Assembly: GCF_002866825.1 (NCBI RefSeq)
Contig: NZ_PKUS01000028.1
Location: forward strand, 1 to 64,000
Direction: 5' to 3'
DNA: 64,000 nucleotides
Origin: Pseudohalioglobus lutimaris
GTDB lineage: Bacteria > Pseudomonadota > Gammaproteobacteria > Pseudomonadales > Halieaceae
Shown: positions 1 to 12,209 of the stretch, piece by piece
Layout of the letters: each line of letters opens with the position of its first letter
Position numbering within the stretch: the stretch's first letter is position 1
The notes under the pieces: model-generated
Seen by the model: the letters and a program-made list of their open reading frames with translations, nothing else
What the model was told of the DNA's origin: nothing
The model's database searches: none
Made by a program: the position numbers and the translations under genes

Positions 1-1454
1 CAGACGTGATTGTAACCAACCATGATCTTGCCCTCGCCGATCTCGCCCTTGGCGGCGGCGCGATACTCTCTGCGCCGGAAGACAGCATTTATGTTTTCGA
101 TGAGGGGCATCACCTGCCCGACAAGGCACTTTCGCACTTTTCCAGCTTCTGCCGCCTGCATACCACGGCGGCCTGGCTGCAGGATGCCAGGAAGGCGCTC
201 GCCCAGGGCGCTCCCTTCCTGGCATCAATGGATGCTCTGGAGCGAATGCTGCAGCAGCTGCCAGCGCAAATGGACGAGACGGTCAACAGCCTGCAAGCGG
301 CTGAGCAGTTGGTTGCCCGGTTGTTTGAGGGGGTCGACCCACAGGGCGTGCGCGATGACCCTCAATTGCGCTTTGAGCACGGTGTGGTGCCGGAAAATCT
401 GCGCTCTCTGGCGGCTACGCTGGCCGGGCAGTTCCAATCAGTGGCCAGCGTATTTGCGCGGATGGAAGCGGTGTTGGAAGACGCCCTGGATGATGACTTT
501 ATAGCGCTGGATAAAAGTGAACTCGAAACCTGGCATATCAACATCGGCGGTATGCTGGGGCGCGCGGAAGGCGCACTCGCCCTGTGGGAAGCTTATGCCA
601 TGGGCGCGGAGCAAGAGTCTCCGCCCATGGCCCGCTGGATTACCATGCTGACCGGGAACGGGCAGTACGGCTTTGACCTGCGCTGCAGCCCTATACTGGC
701 TGAGGAGATTCTCAGTGAGCACTTGTGGAGTCGGGCTGCGGGTGTCGTGATCACCTCGGCGACTATAACGGCACTCAACTCTTTTGAACGATTCATACTG
801 CATGCGGGATCGCCTCGCGATGGCTGCTACAAGCAGGTGGTCAGTCCCTTCGACTACGCTAACGCGGTGTTTTCTGTGCCGGCAATGGACTGTGAGCCTG
901 GTGACGCGCAGGCGCATACCAACGCGATCATTACATTGCTGCCTGATTTACTGCAGCCGGAGGAGGGTAGCCTGGTGCTGTTCTCATCGCGCCGCCAGAT
1001 GCTGGATGTGTATGAGGGCGTGGCGGGAGCGATAGGAGAGCGCATACTGGTACAGGGTGATCACAGTAAACAGGAAACCCTGCGTCGGCATCGCGAGCGT
1101 ATCGATGAGGGTAAAGGCAGTGCGATTTTTGGCCTTGCCAGCTTTGCCGAGGGTGTGGACCTGCCCGGGGATTACTGCCGCCACGTGATTATTGCCAAGA
1201 TCCCGTTTGCGGTGCCCGACAGCCCCCTGGAAGCGGCGCTCGCCGAATGGGTGGAAGCACAGGGGCGTAACCCCTTCATGGAAATCAGTGTGCCGGACGC
1301 TGCGTTACGGCTGGTACAGGCGGCGGGGCGTTTACTGCGCACAGAAACCGATACCGGCAGAGTAACCCTGTTGGACCGGCGTGTCATCAGCCGCCGCTAT
1401 GGCCGCGCGATTCTGGAATCCCTGCCGCCTTTCAGGCTTGAACTGACGCGCTAG
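1..1454 (+). CDS. DinG/YoaA-family ATP-dependent DNA helicase, 3' part
   Basis: This is the C-terminal part of a superfamily 2 XPD/DinG-like helicase. The reading frame is open at the window edge, so the N-terminus with the Walker A motif and the iron-sulfur cysteines lies outside. Visible motifs are VTNHDLAL, the Walker B/DEAH-type box DEGHH about 33 residues in, VITSATI (motif III-like) near the middle, and a C-terminal QAAGRLLR (motif VI) followed by GRVTLLDRR. The family unwinds DNA with 5'-3' polarity and resolves R-loops or damaged forks. DinG and YoaA are hard to separate from this fragment, so no symbol is given. The gene ends with TAG and is followed by a convergent tRNA gene. Confidence 0.88.
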   Translation, partial: DVIVTNHDLALADLALGGGAILSAPEDSIYVFDEGHHLPDKALSHFSSFCRLHTTAAWLQDARKALAQGAPFLASMDALERMLQQLPAQMDETVNSLQAAEQLVARLFEGVDPQGVRDDPQLRFEHGVVPENLRSLAATLAGQFQSVASVFARMEAVLEDALDDDFIALDKSELETWHINIGGMLGRAEGALALWEAYAMGAEQESPPMARWITMLTGNGQYGFDLRCSPILAEEILSEHLWSRAAGVVITSATITALNSFERFILHAGSPRDGCYKQVVSPFDYANAVFSVPAMDCEPGDAQAHTNAIITLLPDLLQPEEGSLVLFSSRRQMLDVYEGVAGAIGERILVQGDHSKQETLRRHRERIDEGKGSAIFGLASFAEGVDLPGDYCRHVIIAKIPFAVPDSPLEAALAEWVEAQGRNPFMEISVPDAALRLVQAAGRLLRTETDTGRVTLLDRRVISRRYGRAILESLPPFRLELTR

Positions 1455-1573
1455 CGCCGCAGCGCACAAGATTGTGACACTACGACTATTTCTGCCACCC
1501 TGGTGCCAGTGCGGAGACCATAACGGTCGCGGACTGTATCCCGGGTGCCTCGCTGTGCTGCTCATGCTGGGAA

Positions 1574-1647
1574 TGGAGCGGGTGAGGAGAATCGAACTCC
1601 CGTATGCAGCTTGGGAAGCTGCCGTTCTACCATTGAACTACACCCGC
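1574..1647 (-). tRNA. tRNA-Gly (anticodon CCC)
   Basis: On the minus strand a full cloverleaf can be drawn. It has a 7-bp acceptor stem GCGGGTG/CACCCGC, a D arm GTTC/GAAC, an anticodon stem GCAGC/GCTGC enclosing TTCCCAA (anticodon CCC), a short variable region, a T arm with TTCGATT, discriminator T and an encoded CCA end. The anticodon reads GGG glycine codons. It stands alone rather than in an rRNA operon, and has its own promoter just upstream. Confidence 0.95.
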
Positions 1648-1657
1648 GGTGAAATAG

Positions 1658-1686
1658 AGACTAACCGCTGAATCGGCGTGGGTCAA
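1658..1686 (-). promoter_or_regulatory. sigma-70 promoter of tRNA-Gly
   Basis: On the minus strand TTGACC (1681-1686) and TAGTCT (1658-1663) are separated by exactly 17 bases. The predicted start lies a few bases before the first tRNA base, as expected for a tRNA gene. The call rests on motif and position only. Confidence 0.6.
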
Positions 1687-1737
1687 AAGACTCTTGTTTG
1701 GCGCTAGAATAGGCGCGTCTTTACCGCGGGTTGCAGC

Positions 1738-2064
1738 ATGCATACTGAAATTGCCGAAGTGCTTATCGATATCGAAGCCCATCTGCGTCGTTTGAACATG
1801 TGGGAGCAAATTCCACCCTCCACTCAGGCACTGGCCTCCAGTGAGCCTTTCTGCGTAGACACCATGACACTGACACAGTGGCTGCAATTTGTTTTTATTC
1901 CGACCATCTATCAGATGATTGAGGACGGAGAGTCGCTACCGGAACAATGCGGCATTGCCCCCATGGGAGAAGCGTTTTTTCGCGATTCAAGCCACGGTGT
2001 GGAGGACCTGATAGCGTCGCTGCGAAAAATAGATGAATTACTCTCAGCAGGCGGGAGTCGCTGA
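1738..2064 (+). CDS. YqcC family (DUF446) protein
   Basis: This small soluble protein of 108 residues resembles E. coli YqcC across its length. Shared features are a helical N-terminus, the conserved FCVDTM-x-LTQWLQFVFIP block (compare PFFMDTMEPLEWLQWVLIP in YqcC) and a C-terminal helix with LRKIDELL. The function is not established. In several gammaproteobacteria yqcC sits beside the tRNA pseudouridine synthase gene truC, but no truC is seen here. The ATG follows a short leader after the divergent tRNA promoter, and the gene ends before a bidirectional terminator. Confidence 0.85.
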   Translation: MHTEIAEVLIDIEAHLRRLNMWEQIPPSTQALASSEPFCVDTMTLTQWLQFVFIPTIYQMIEDGESLPEQCGIAPMGEAFFRDSSHGVEDLIASLRKIDELLSAGGSR

Positions 2065-2184
2065 ACGCGAAAGCGTTCAGGGTTTGTACGGTTCCTGTGC
2101 TTCGAACAAGAGGCAGGTATCCGGCGCTCATGCGGCCGCTCAGGGTTGCGCCCCGGCCTGGATTGCCAGGGTAATGGCGCAACG

Positions 2185-2214
2185 AAAAAGGCCCGCTATG
2201 CAGCGGGCCTTTTC
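2185..2214. terminator. bidirectional intrinsic terminator between yqcC and fadA
   Basis: An 11-bp perfect stem (AAAGGCCCGCT/AGCGGGCCTTT) with a 4-base loop is flanked by an A-run on one side and a T-run on the other. It can therefore stop transcription of yqcC (plus) and of the convergent fadBA operon (minus). Confidence 0.8.
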
Positions 2215-2254
2215 GGGATGGGCGCGCGGGATATACCCACGCGCAGGTGCTCGC

Positions 2255-5612
<3,358 letters not shown>

Positions 5613-5719
5613 GTCAGTGTCCTGTCTCGGTTGGTGGGGGTTCTTGAGGCAACGAAGTGTAGTTCAGACGCCCGGTGCTGGCCATACATTGGCGTGATAA
5701 TCGGCATAGGCGCCGCTCA

Positions 5720-5782
5720 TCACTAGTGAGCCCAGGGCGAAGTTTACAGCGAAAACATTCCTGGGTCTAGTCAGTGACCAGA
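5720..5782. promoter_or_regulatory. candidate operator region upstream of fadB
   Basis: Two symmetric elements lie in the 271-bp divergent gap. One is the perfect 10-bp palindrome TCACTAGTGA (5720-5729). The other is TCTAGTC-AGT-GACCAGA (5766-5782), an inverted repeat with one mismatch. The second resembles the TGGTC/GACCA half-sites of FadR but has a 3-base instead of a 1-base spacer. Neither fits PsrA (AAAC/GTTT halves). The rest of the gap shows no gene. Confidence 0.3.
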
Positions 5783-5883
5783 TATGCTTGCGGAGTGTGA
5801 TCTGGCAATATTGCGCTCCTGTAACCACGATGACTTTGCTAACTTTCCATCGGCAAAGCGTTGTTAAATCATTTTGGAGAGTT

Positions 5884-6555
5884 ATGAGACAGGTTCCCTA
5901 TCCCGGTCCGCGGACGACGCTGGTCATTTTTTCACTGGTGTTTACTGCCATGGTCACTGCTGGCGCGGTGCTGCTGAGCATAGACGACCCGGTCTACCTC
6001 AAGCTGCTCATCGAAGATGCTGGGCCGGTGCAATTGGTCGGGCAGGTCGCAATCTTTATTGCCTTTGGCCTGGCCTGCCTGTTTGCCATTACCGACGGAC
6101 AGCGAAGGGTGGCCTACACACAGCTGAGTTACTTGCTGATGTTCTACGCCCTGCGTGAGGCCGATTACCACTACAAAGTGTCAGAGCACGCCAAGGCCAC
6201 GCAATTCAAGCGCTTCTTCAGCCACGAATTGATTCCATTGTCGAGCAAGCTGTTCCTGGCCACAATAGTGATTCTCTTCCTGGTGGTGTTGTACCGCTAC
6301 CTGAGGACCCAGCGCCCCGTGTTTATTGCGGCTTTGCGTGACGGCCTGCCCTGGGCGCTCTGCGCACTGGCATGGAGTGGCGTGTTTTTTCTCTCCCAGG
6401 CGGTAGATCAGATTCCGGTGTTCCACAATGTCACTGGGCAGGTATTCGAGGAAATTTTTGAATCCAGTGCCGAGGTGCTTGCCCTGCTTGCCATGATTCT
6501 CTTTCGCGCGCAGTTGCGCGCACCAGCTATCATGCCGGGGCGACAAGCAGCGTAG
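5884..6555 (+). CDS. unrecognised polytopic membrane protein
   Basis: I do not recognise this protein family. From the chosen ATG it has 223 residues with five or six hydrophobic segments (about 12-33, 51-70, 119-139, 150-172, 187-210, and a weaker one at 78-97). Charged loops include HYKVSEHAKATQFKR. The start is chosen because GGAGA lies a few bases upstream; an in-frame ATG 32 codons earlier has no clear ribosome site and would precede a non-membrane stretch. It is divergent from fadB. Its last 26 bases overlap the convergent glyoxalase-like gene, including both stop codons. Confidence 0.7.
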   Translation: MRQVPYPGPRTTLVIFSLVFTAMVTAGAVLLSIDDPVYLKLLIEDAGPVQLVGQVAIFIAFGLACLFAITDGQRRVAYTQLSYLLMFYALREADYHYKVSEHAKATQFKRFFSHELIPLSSKLFLATIVILFLVVLYRYLRTQRPVFIAALRDGLPWALCALAWSGVFFLSQAVDQIPVFHNVTGQVFEEIFESSAEVLALLAMILFRAQLRAPAIMPGRQAA

Positions 6556-7198
6556 GCAGGCCCAGGCAGTGACTTTGGATAGTGGCTACCCGGGTGCCCG
6601 GTTTACGCCCTATGCGGGCAGGCGAGTGGGCAATGCCGCGCTGGTCGAAACTGGCGAGGGTGTTGTCGATATCCTGGCATAGATAAGTGATTCCCCAGAA
6701 GAAGTCGCGCTCGGGAGGCCGTTTCGAATTGTGGATCACTTCCAGCGTCATTTTGCCCATGCGAAAGAACAGCATGCGTCCCCCCCACTCGGGAACCTCC
6801 TGGTCAAGTGCCAGGCGTATGCCCAGGTCTGCTGCAAACAGGCGTATGCAATCATCCGCATCGTTCGATTGCAGCACCAGGTGGTCCACGGCATAGATGC
6901 CGTTTGCCACAGGATTCCCGGAGCAGTCGGGCTCACGGAAGTGGGAGCGGGCAAGGGAGATTCCGCGGGAACCGGAATCCACGTGCTGCTCGGTATTTTT
7001 CTCCAGGGTCGTATCGAGCAGCGTTAGCGCGGTGATGTGGGCGCTCGCACCAGATGACGACTCGCGCAACTGGATTTCAATATTCCCCAGATGCAGACGT
7101 TCCTGATCATCGAGTTTGCCCAGGAGTTGCTGATACTCGGCCCGCGCGGTCCCAAGGTCAGGCACTTCGATAACAATGCGATCAAAGGCGGTTATCAT
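6530..7198 (-). CDS. VOC/glyoxalase-like domain protein
   Basis: This 222-residue protein opens with ITAFDRIVIEVPDLGTARAEY, typical of a vicinal oxygen chelate module. A second module starts near residue 105 (IYAVDHLVLQSNDADDCIRLF). The fold usually binds a metal and acts on small substrates (glyoxalase, dioxygenase, fosfomycin resistance); the substrate here cannot be told. The paired-module layout resembles glyoxalase-like domain proteins. It starts 9 bases after the preceding small membrane protein gene, so the two are probably co-transcribed. Its 3' end overlaps the convergent membrane protein gene. Confidence 0.75.
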   Translation of the reverse strand: MITAFDRIVIEVPDLGTARAEYQQLLGKLDDQERLHLGNIEIQLRESSSGASAHITALTLLDTTLEKNTEQHVDSGSRGISLARSHFREPDCSGNPVANGIYAVDHLVLQSNDADDCIRLFAADLGIRLALDQEVPEWGGRMLFFRMGKMTLEVIHNSKRPPERDFFWGITYLCQDIDNTLASFDQRGIAHSPARIGRKPGTRVATIQSHCLGLPTLLVAPA

Positions 7199-7207
7199 GA
7201 TTCGCCC

Positions 7208-7474
7208 TTATTGGACTCGCCAACTGTCAACCGCATCGGGATCGGGGCGAATATCACGGCTGCGCTGGCAGACTTTGGCGACGCGGTCTTTTGCAAGCCG
7301 GGTGTGCGCGGCAATGGTTTCGGTGTGGTGGTGATCGGGCGCTCCGCTATCGGCCTCATCCCGCAAGTACTGTAGAATGACACCCTCCTGGATTTCAAAT
7401 TTGACCCAGCGATAAAGTGCCACGTGCGCCAGCAGGGCGATGACCACAACGGCGGCGATTATAATAATGTCCAT
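7208..7474 (-). CDS. small single-pass membrane protein, hypothetical
   Basis: This 88-residue protein has an N-terminal membrane anchor (MDIIIIAAVVVIALLAHVAL) followed by a charged cytoplasmic tail. The tail contains a His cluster (DHHHTE) and many Asp/Arg residues. A competing frame over the same bases lacks the hydrophobic anchor and has an unlikely composition, so this frame is preferred. The protein is not recognised. It sits between a 61-residue gene and a VOC-domain gene, all downstream of nrdB on the same strand. Confidence 0.6.
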   Translation of the reverse strand: MDIIIIAAVVVIALLAHVALYRWVKFEIQEGVILQYLRDEADSGAPDHHHTETIAAHTRLAKDRVAKVCQRSRDIRPDPDAVDSWRVQ

Positions 7475-7543
7475 GCAGGCGGCTTTTTATGGGGGAGGGC
7501 GCTGCTCAGGCCTTTGCCTGATAGCGACCCACCGGTTGCTGGT

Positions 7544-7729
7544 TCAGTGAATGATGCGGTCCGCAGGGGCTTCTGTTGTCGCCTCTTTTGACGCCTCGGC
7601 TGTGACCTCCTGTTCTTGCACGTAAATGCGTAAACGATTGACCACGCTGGTCATCACGTCAATGGTCTGGCTGACCTGGTCCAGGGCCATCAGGATGGTC
7701 TCGGTTTCGCTGGGTTTTTTCTCAGACAT
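7544..7729 (-). CDS. small hypothetical protein downstream of nrdB
   Basis: This 61-residue acidic protein has a probable amphipathic helix over residues 8-40 (ILMALDQVSQTIDVMTSVV), a heptad-like pattern that could form a coiled coil. A Glu/Ala/Thr-rich tail follows. There is no signal peptide or membrane segment. The ATG follows AAGGAACC-type purine bases in good ribosome-site position. It lies 103 bases after nrdB. Function is unknown. Confidence 0.55.
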   Translation of the reverse strand: MSEKKPSETETILMALDQVSQTIDVMTSVVNRLRIYVQEQEVTAEASKEATTEAPADRIIH

Positions 7730-7832
7730 TCAAGGTTCCTCGGCTGTCGTCATTGTTCTTGTTGCCCTGTCGAAGTAGTGCCCATGCGGCAGCCCCGGTC
7801 TGGTGGGGAGTTTGCCTGGAGCGTGTAGAGGA

Positions 7833-9149
7833 TCAATCCCAGCTCAGCGCGCCGCCGGTCTGGTATTCAATCACTCGAGTTTCAAAAAAGTTCTTCTCTT
7901 TGCGCAGATCCATGATTTCGCTCATCCAGGGGAAGGGGTTCTGCGCGCCCTTGAACTGCTCTGGCAGGCCCAGTTGGGACAAGCGGCGGTTGGCGATAAA
8001 GTGCAAGTACTCTTCCATGATGGCCGCATTCATGCCCAGCACGCCGCGCGGCATGGTGTCGCGGGCATATTGCACTTCCAGTTCGGTGCCTTCGAGGATC
8101 ATCTGCACGACCTCCTGCTGGAACGCCTCGGTCCACAGGTGCGGATTCTCCAGCTTGATCTGGTTGATGACATCGATACCAAAGTTCAGGTGCATGGACT
8201 CGTCGCGCAGGATGTATTGAAACTGCTCGGCCACTCCAGTCATCTTGTTGCGCCGTCCCATGGACAGAATCTGGGTGAAACCACAGTAGAAGAAAATACC
8301 CTCGGTGACCGCGTAGAAGCCGATCAGGTTACGTAGCAATTCCTGATCGGTTTCCGGTGTGCCCGTTTTGAACGTAGGATCAGAAAGGCTGTGCGTGTGG
8401 CTGAGGCTCCAGGAGGCCTTGGCTGCGACCGACGGCACCTCCCGGTACATGTTGAAGACTTCACCCTCGTCCATACCCAGGGACTCAATGCAATATTGGT
8501 AGGCGTGCGTATGAATGGCCTCCTCAAATGCCTGCCGCAGCAGGTACTGTCTGCACTCGGGGTTGGTGATCAGGCGGTAGAGAGCCAGCACGAGGTTATT
8601 GGCGACCAGTGAATCTGCTGTAGAAAAATAGCCCAGAGAACGCATGATGATTCGGCGCTCGTCCTCTGAAAGGCCGTCCGCGCTCTTCCATGTGGCCACA
8701 TCCGCCGTCATGTTGATTTCCTGAGGCATCCAGTGATTTGCACAACCGTCCAGGTACTTCTGCCATGCCCAGTCGTACTTGAATGGCACCAGCTGATTGA
8801 GATCGGCGCGACAGTTGATCATCGCTTTTTCGTCAACAGAGAGGCGAGCGGCGCCCATCTCCAGTTCTTCCAGACCAGGCGCCACATCCAGCTCCTGAAG
8901 CGCTGCGCTGGCCCGGGCCACCGGGTCATCCTGCGCTGTCGTGACGACGATGGGGCCTGCGGGCGCAGCCGGTGCGGGTGCCGGTGCAGGATGCGCGGGC
9001 CTGGGTTCGGTTTCTGTACTGACGGTGGTTTGCATGCTCGCCATTAGCTGATCCGCTGTGGTCGACCCGGAAGCGGGTGTAGCCGGCTTGGAGGGCTGGG
9101 CCGTGACCGGTGTGGTTTCGTCTGCGTGGTAGTCATCCCAGCTCAACAT
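7833..9149 (-). CDS. nrdB: class Ia ribonucleotide reductase, beta subunit
   Basis: The radical-generating small subunit carries the diiron-tyrosyl cofactor. Iron ligands and radical site align with E. coli: Asp179 lies 31 residues before Glu210, then His213 and Tyr217 in [11 protein letters not shown]; a second ligand set is in [13 protein letters not shown]. The protein is 438 residues, longer than E. coli NrdB (376). The excess is an N-terminal extension of about 100 residues with a Pro/Ala-rich linker (49-65). The extreme N-terminus (MLSWDDY) resembles the C-terminal tail (GGALSWD), the region known to dock on NrdA in this family. It follows nrdA by 59 bases. No yfaE-like ferredoxin gene follows. 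Confidence 0.95.
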   Translation of the reverse strand: MLSWDDYHADETTPVTAQPSKPATPASGSTTADQLMASMQTTVSTETEPRPAHPAPAPAPAAPAGPIVVTTAQDDPVARASAALQELDVAPGLEELEMGAARLSVDEKAMINCRADLNQLVPFKYDWAWQKYLDGCANHWMPQEINMTADVATWKSADGLSEDERRIIMRSLGYFSTADSLVANNLVLALYRLITNPECRQYLLRQAFEEAIHTHAYQYCIESLGMDEGEVFNMYREVPSVAAKASWSLSHTHSLSDPTFKTGTPETDQELLRNLIGFYAVTEGIFFYCGFTQILSMGRRNKMTGVAEQFQYILRDESMHLNFGIDVINQIKLENPHLWTEAFQQEVVQMILEGTELEVQYARDTMPRGVLGMNAAIMEEYLHFIANRRLSQLGLPEQFKGAQNPFPWMSEIMDLRKEKNFFETRVIEYQTGGALSWD

Positions 9150-9208
9150 TTGTGTTCACCCCCTGGTTTGGTGTTTATCAGGTTTCGGTAATTGTTCTTG
9201 TTCATAGT

Positions 9209-12079
9209 CTATTGGCAGGCCTCGCAATCCGGGTCATCCAGCGAGCAGGCGGCGGGTACGGGAGCTGCAGACTGATTGGAGACGGCGTTGAGGGTGCCGG
9301 TGTCGATAGTCGACTTCTCGGTGCCGGTCGCGGCCAGTGAACGCAGGTAATAGGTGGTCTTCAGGCCGCTGTACCATGCCATGCGGTAGGTGATGTCCAA
9401 CTTCTTGCCATTGGCGTTATTAATGTAGAGATTCAGTGACTGTGCCTGGTCTATCCATTTCTGCCGTCGGCTGGCGGCGTCCACCAGCCACCGTGGCTCT
9501 ACCTCAAAGGCGTTGGCATAGATGGCCTTCAGGTCTGACGGGATACGATCTATAGGCTGCACGGAGCCGTCGTAGTACTTGAGGTCATTGACCATGACGC
9601 TGTCCCACAGACCCCGTGCCTTGAGGTCCCTGACCAGGTAGGGGTTAACCACCGTGAACTCCCCGGAAAGGTTCGATTTGACGTACAGGTTCTGGTAAGT
9701 GGGCTCGATTGACTGTGAGACCCCGGTGATATTGGCGATGGTGGCAGTGGGCGCAATCGCCATGACATTGGAATTGCGCATGCCTGTCTCCAGCACGCGG
9801 GCGCGCAGGCTGGGCCAGTCAAGCGTCTGCTCCTGATTCACCTGGATGTAGTCCGCCCCCCGCTGGTCAACAAGATGCTGCAGGGAGTCGATAGGAAAGA
9901 CCCCCTGACTCCACAGCGAACCCTGGTAGCTGGAGTAGGTGCCCCGCTCACCAGCCAGTTCGCTTGACGCTTCAATAGCGTAGTAGCTGATAGCCTCCAT
10001 GGAGCGGTCGGCAAATTCTACCGCTGCTGCTGAACCGTAGGCCAGGTGCTGCCTGTAAAGGGCATCCTGGAAGCCCATCAGGCCCAGGCCCACAGGCCGG
10101 TGTTTCATGTTTGAATTGCGCGCGGTATCGACCGAGTAGTAGTTGATATCGATCACGTTGTCGAGCATGCGCACTGCCGTGCGAACTGTCTTGCGCAACT
10201 TGTCCAGGTCAAGGCCGTTCTCGCCAATGTGTTGAGGCAGGTTCACTGAGCCCAGGTTGCACACCGCGATCTCATCGGCGCTGGTGTTTAGCGTAATTTC
10301 GGTGCACAAGTTAGAGGAGTGCACCACGCCCACGTGTTGCTGCGGAGAGCGCAGGTTGCAGGGGTCCTTGAAGGTCATCCAGGGATGGCCGGTTTCAAAC
10401 AGCATGCCCAGCATCTTGCGCCACAGGTTCTCTGCCTTGACGGTCTTGAACAGTTTCAGTTCGCCGCGGGCAGCCATCGCTTCATAGTAGGTGTAGCGTT
10501 GTTCGAAGGCCCTGCCATAGAGTTCGTGCAGGTCGGGTACATCGCTGGGGGAGAACAGTGTCCAGTCCTCGCCATTGAACACCCGCTTCATAAACAGGTC
10601 GGGAATCCAGTTCGCGGTGTTCATGTCATGGGTGCGGCGGCGATCGTCACCGGTGTTCTTGCGCAGTTCGATGAACTCCTCGATATCAAGGTGCCAGGTT
10701 TCCAGGTAGGCGCAGACTGCGCCCTTGCGCTTGCCACCCTGATTCACTGCCACGGCGGTGTCATTGACCACCTTGAGGAAAGGCACGATGCCCTGGCTTT
10801 TGCCGTTAGTGCCCTTGATGTAGGCGCCCAGGGCGCGCACCGGCGTCCAGTCGTTGCCCAGTCCCCCTGCGAACTTGGAGAGCATGGCATTGTCCTGGAT
10901 GGAGCCGTAGATGCCGCGAAGGTCATCCGGCACCGTGGTCAGGTAGCATGAGGACAATTGCGGGCGCAGGGTGCCAGCATTGAACAGTGTGGGCGTGGAA
11001 CTCATGTAATCGAATGACGAAAGCAGCTGGTAGAACTCGATGGCGCGAGCGTTGCGGTCCGGCTCTTCGATTGCGAGACCCATGGCCACGCGCATGAAAA
11101 ACACCTGGGGTAGCTCAAGTCGAGTCTCATCGCTGTGTATGAAGTAGCGATCGTACAAAGTCTGCAGTCCCAGGTAGGTGAATTGCAGGTCGCGCTCTGG
11201 CAGCAGCGCCTTGCCCAGTCTTTCCAGGTCGAAATTTCCCAGAGCTGGAGAGAGTAGCTCCAGCTCTATGCCGCGGTTGATGTAGGCGGGCAGGGCCCGG
11301 GCATAAAGTTGGGTCATATCTCCCTGTGTAGCGCTCCGCGCCACCCCGAGAAATGTCAGCGCTTCAGAGCGCAGCGTGTCACAGAGTAGTCGCGCCGCTA
11401 CATAGGAGTAGTTGGGCTCTTTTTCGATCAGCGTGCGAGCCGTAATGACCAGGGAGGTGGCCAGTTCATCGGCAGATACGCCGTCATATAGATTCTTCAG
11501 TGCCTCGTCGAGAATGACGGCCTCGCTGACATCCTCCAGTTCCGTGCAGGCCTCGCTGACTATCGTGTGCAGGCGATCCAGGTCCAGGGGGACACGTGTT
11601 CCGTTTGCCTGTACAACATTGATTGCGCTGGCTGCGTCCTGGGTCTCCTGGGACAAACTGGCCTTGGCGGCTCGCTTGCGGGCCTGCTCTTCGCGATAGA
11701 TCACATAGTCGCGCGCAATCTTGTGTTCGCCTGTGCGCATCAACGACAGTTCCACCTGGTCCTGGATGTCCTCGATATGCAGTGTTCCGCCGGAGGGCAT
11801 GCGCCGCCTGAAGGTGGCCGCAACCTGCTCGGTCAGCCGGGCAACGGTCTCGTGAATGCGGCTGGACGCGGCGGCCGTGCCGCCTTCCACCGCGAGGAAG
11901 GCTTTGGTGATGGCAACGGAAATCTTGCTGTCTTCGAAAGGAACGACGGTGCCATTGCGTTTGATGACTCGCAGTTGCCCCGGCGCGGTCGCTGCAAGAC
12001 CGCCGCTACCCCCTGTTGCTCCGGGGTTGTTGTGGGTGGTATTGGCCGTGTCGCCGGCGGGACTGGTTTCCGTGTGCAT
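9209..12079 (-). CDS. nrdA: class Ia ribonucleoside-diphosphate reductase, alpha subunit
   Basis: The catalytic large subunit reduces ribonucleoside diphosphates. Its 956 residues exceed E. coli NrdA (761) because the N-terminus carries two ATP-cone domains (about 36-136 starting RVIKRNGTVVPF, and 153-245 starting INVVQANGTRVPL), as in Pseudomonas. Active-site features are Cys378 in LSSCYLTTV, the NLCTEITLN and AVCNLGSVNL blocks, and the C-terminal redox pair DCEACQ (Cys952/Cys955, CxxC spacing instead of the CxxxxC of E. coli). It is preceded by a leader of about 258 bases and a promoter overlapped by NrdR-box and DnaA-box-like sites. nrdB follows in the same operon. Confidence 0.97.
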   Translation of the reverse strand: MHTETSPAGDTANTTHNNPGATGGSGGLAATAPGQLRVIKRNGTVVPFEDSKISVAITKAFLAVEGGTAAASSRIHETVARLTEQVAATFRRRMPSGGTLHIEDIQDQVELSLMRTGEHKIARDYVIYREEQARKRAAKASLSQETQDAASAINVVQANGTRVPLDLDRLHTIVSEACTELEDVSEAVILDEALKNLYDGVSADELATSLVITARTLIEKEPNYSYVAARLLCDTLRSEALTFLGVARSATQGDMTQLYARALPAYINRGIELELLSPALGNFDLERLGKALLPERDLQFTYLGLQTLYDRYFIHSDETRLELPQVFFMRVAMGLAIEEPDRNARAIEFYQLLSSFDYMSSTPTLFNAGTLRPQLSSCYLTTVPDDLRGIYGSIQDNAMLSKFAGGLGNDWTPVRALGAYIKGTNGKSQGIVPFLKVVNDTAVAVNQGGKRKGAVCAYLETWHLDIEEFIELRKNTGDDRRRTHDMNTANWIPDLFMKRVFNGEDWTLFSPSDVPDLHELYGRAFEQRYTYYEAMAARGELKLFKTVKAENLWRKMLGMLFETGHPWMTFKDPCNLRSPQQHVGVVHSSNLCTEITLNTSADEIAVCNLGSVNLPQHIGENGLDLDKLRKTVRTAVRMLDNVIDINYYSVDTARNSNMKHRPVGLGLMGFQDALYRQHLAYGSAAAVEFADRSMEAISYYAIEASSELAGERGTYSSYQGSLWSQGVFPIDSLQHLVDQRGADYIQVNQEQTLDWPSLRARVLETGMRNSNVMAIAPTATIANITGVSQSIEPTYQNLYVKSNLSGEFTVVNPYLVRDLKARGLWDSVMVNDLKYYDGSVQPIDRIPSDLKAIYANAFEVEPRWLVDAASRRQKWIDQAQSLNLYINNANGKKLDITYRMAWYSGLKTTYYLRSLAATGTEKSTIDTGTLNAVSNQSAAPVPAACSLDDPDCEACQ

Positions 12080-12209
12080 AAACGCTCCTGGTTGTTCGGG
12101 CTGTAAGTCTTATTATGGCCACCCCGCTGCCGGCCGCGACCGACCGGTGCGCGCGCCCCGTTGCTGTCGGCACCAGGCGCAGCGAGCGGCTGATGCAATG
12201 TCGGTGTTG

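Noticed and set aside
7195-7449. Alternative frame of 84 codons over the small membrane protein
   Set aside because: It has a Pro/Ser/Arg-rich composition typical of a shadow frame and overlaps the VOC gene start. The competing frame gives a clean membrane anchor.
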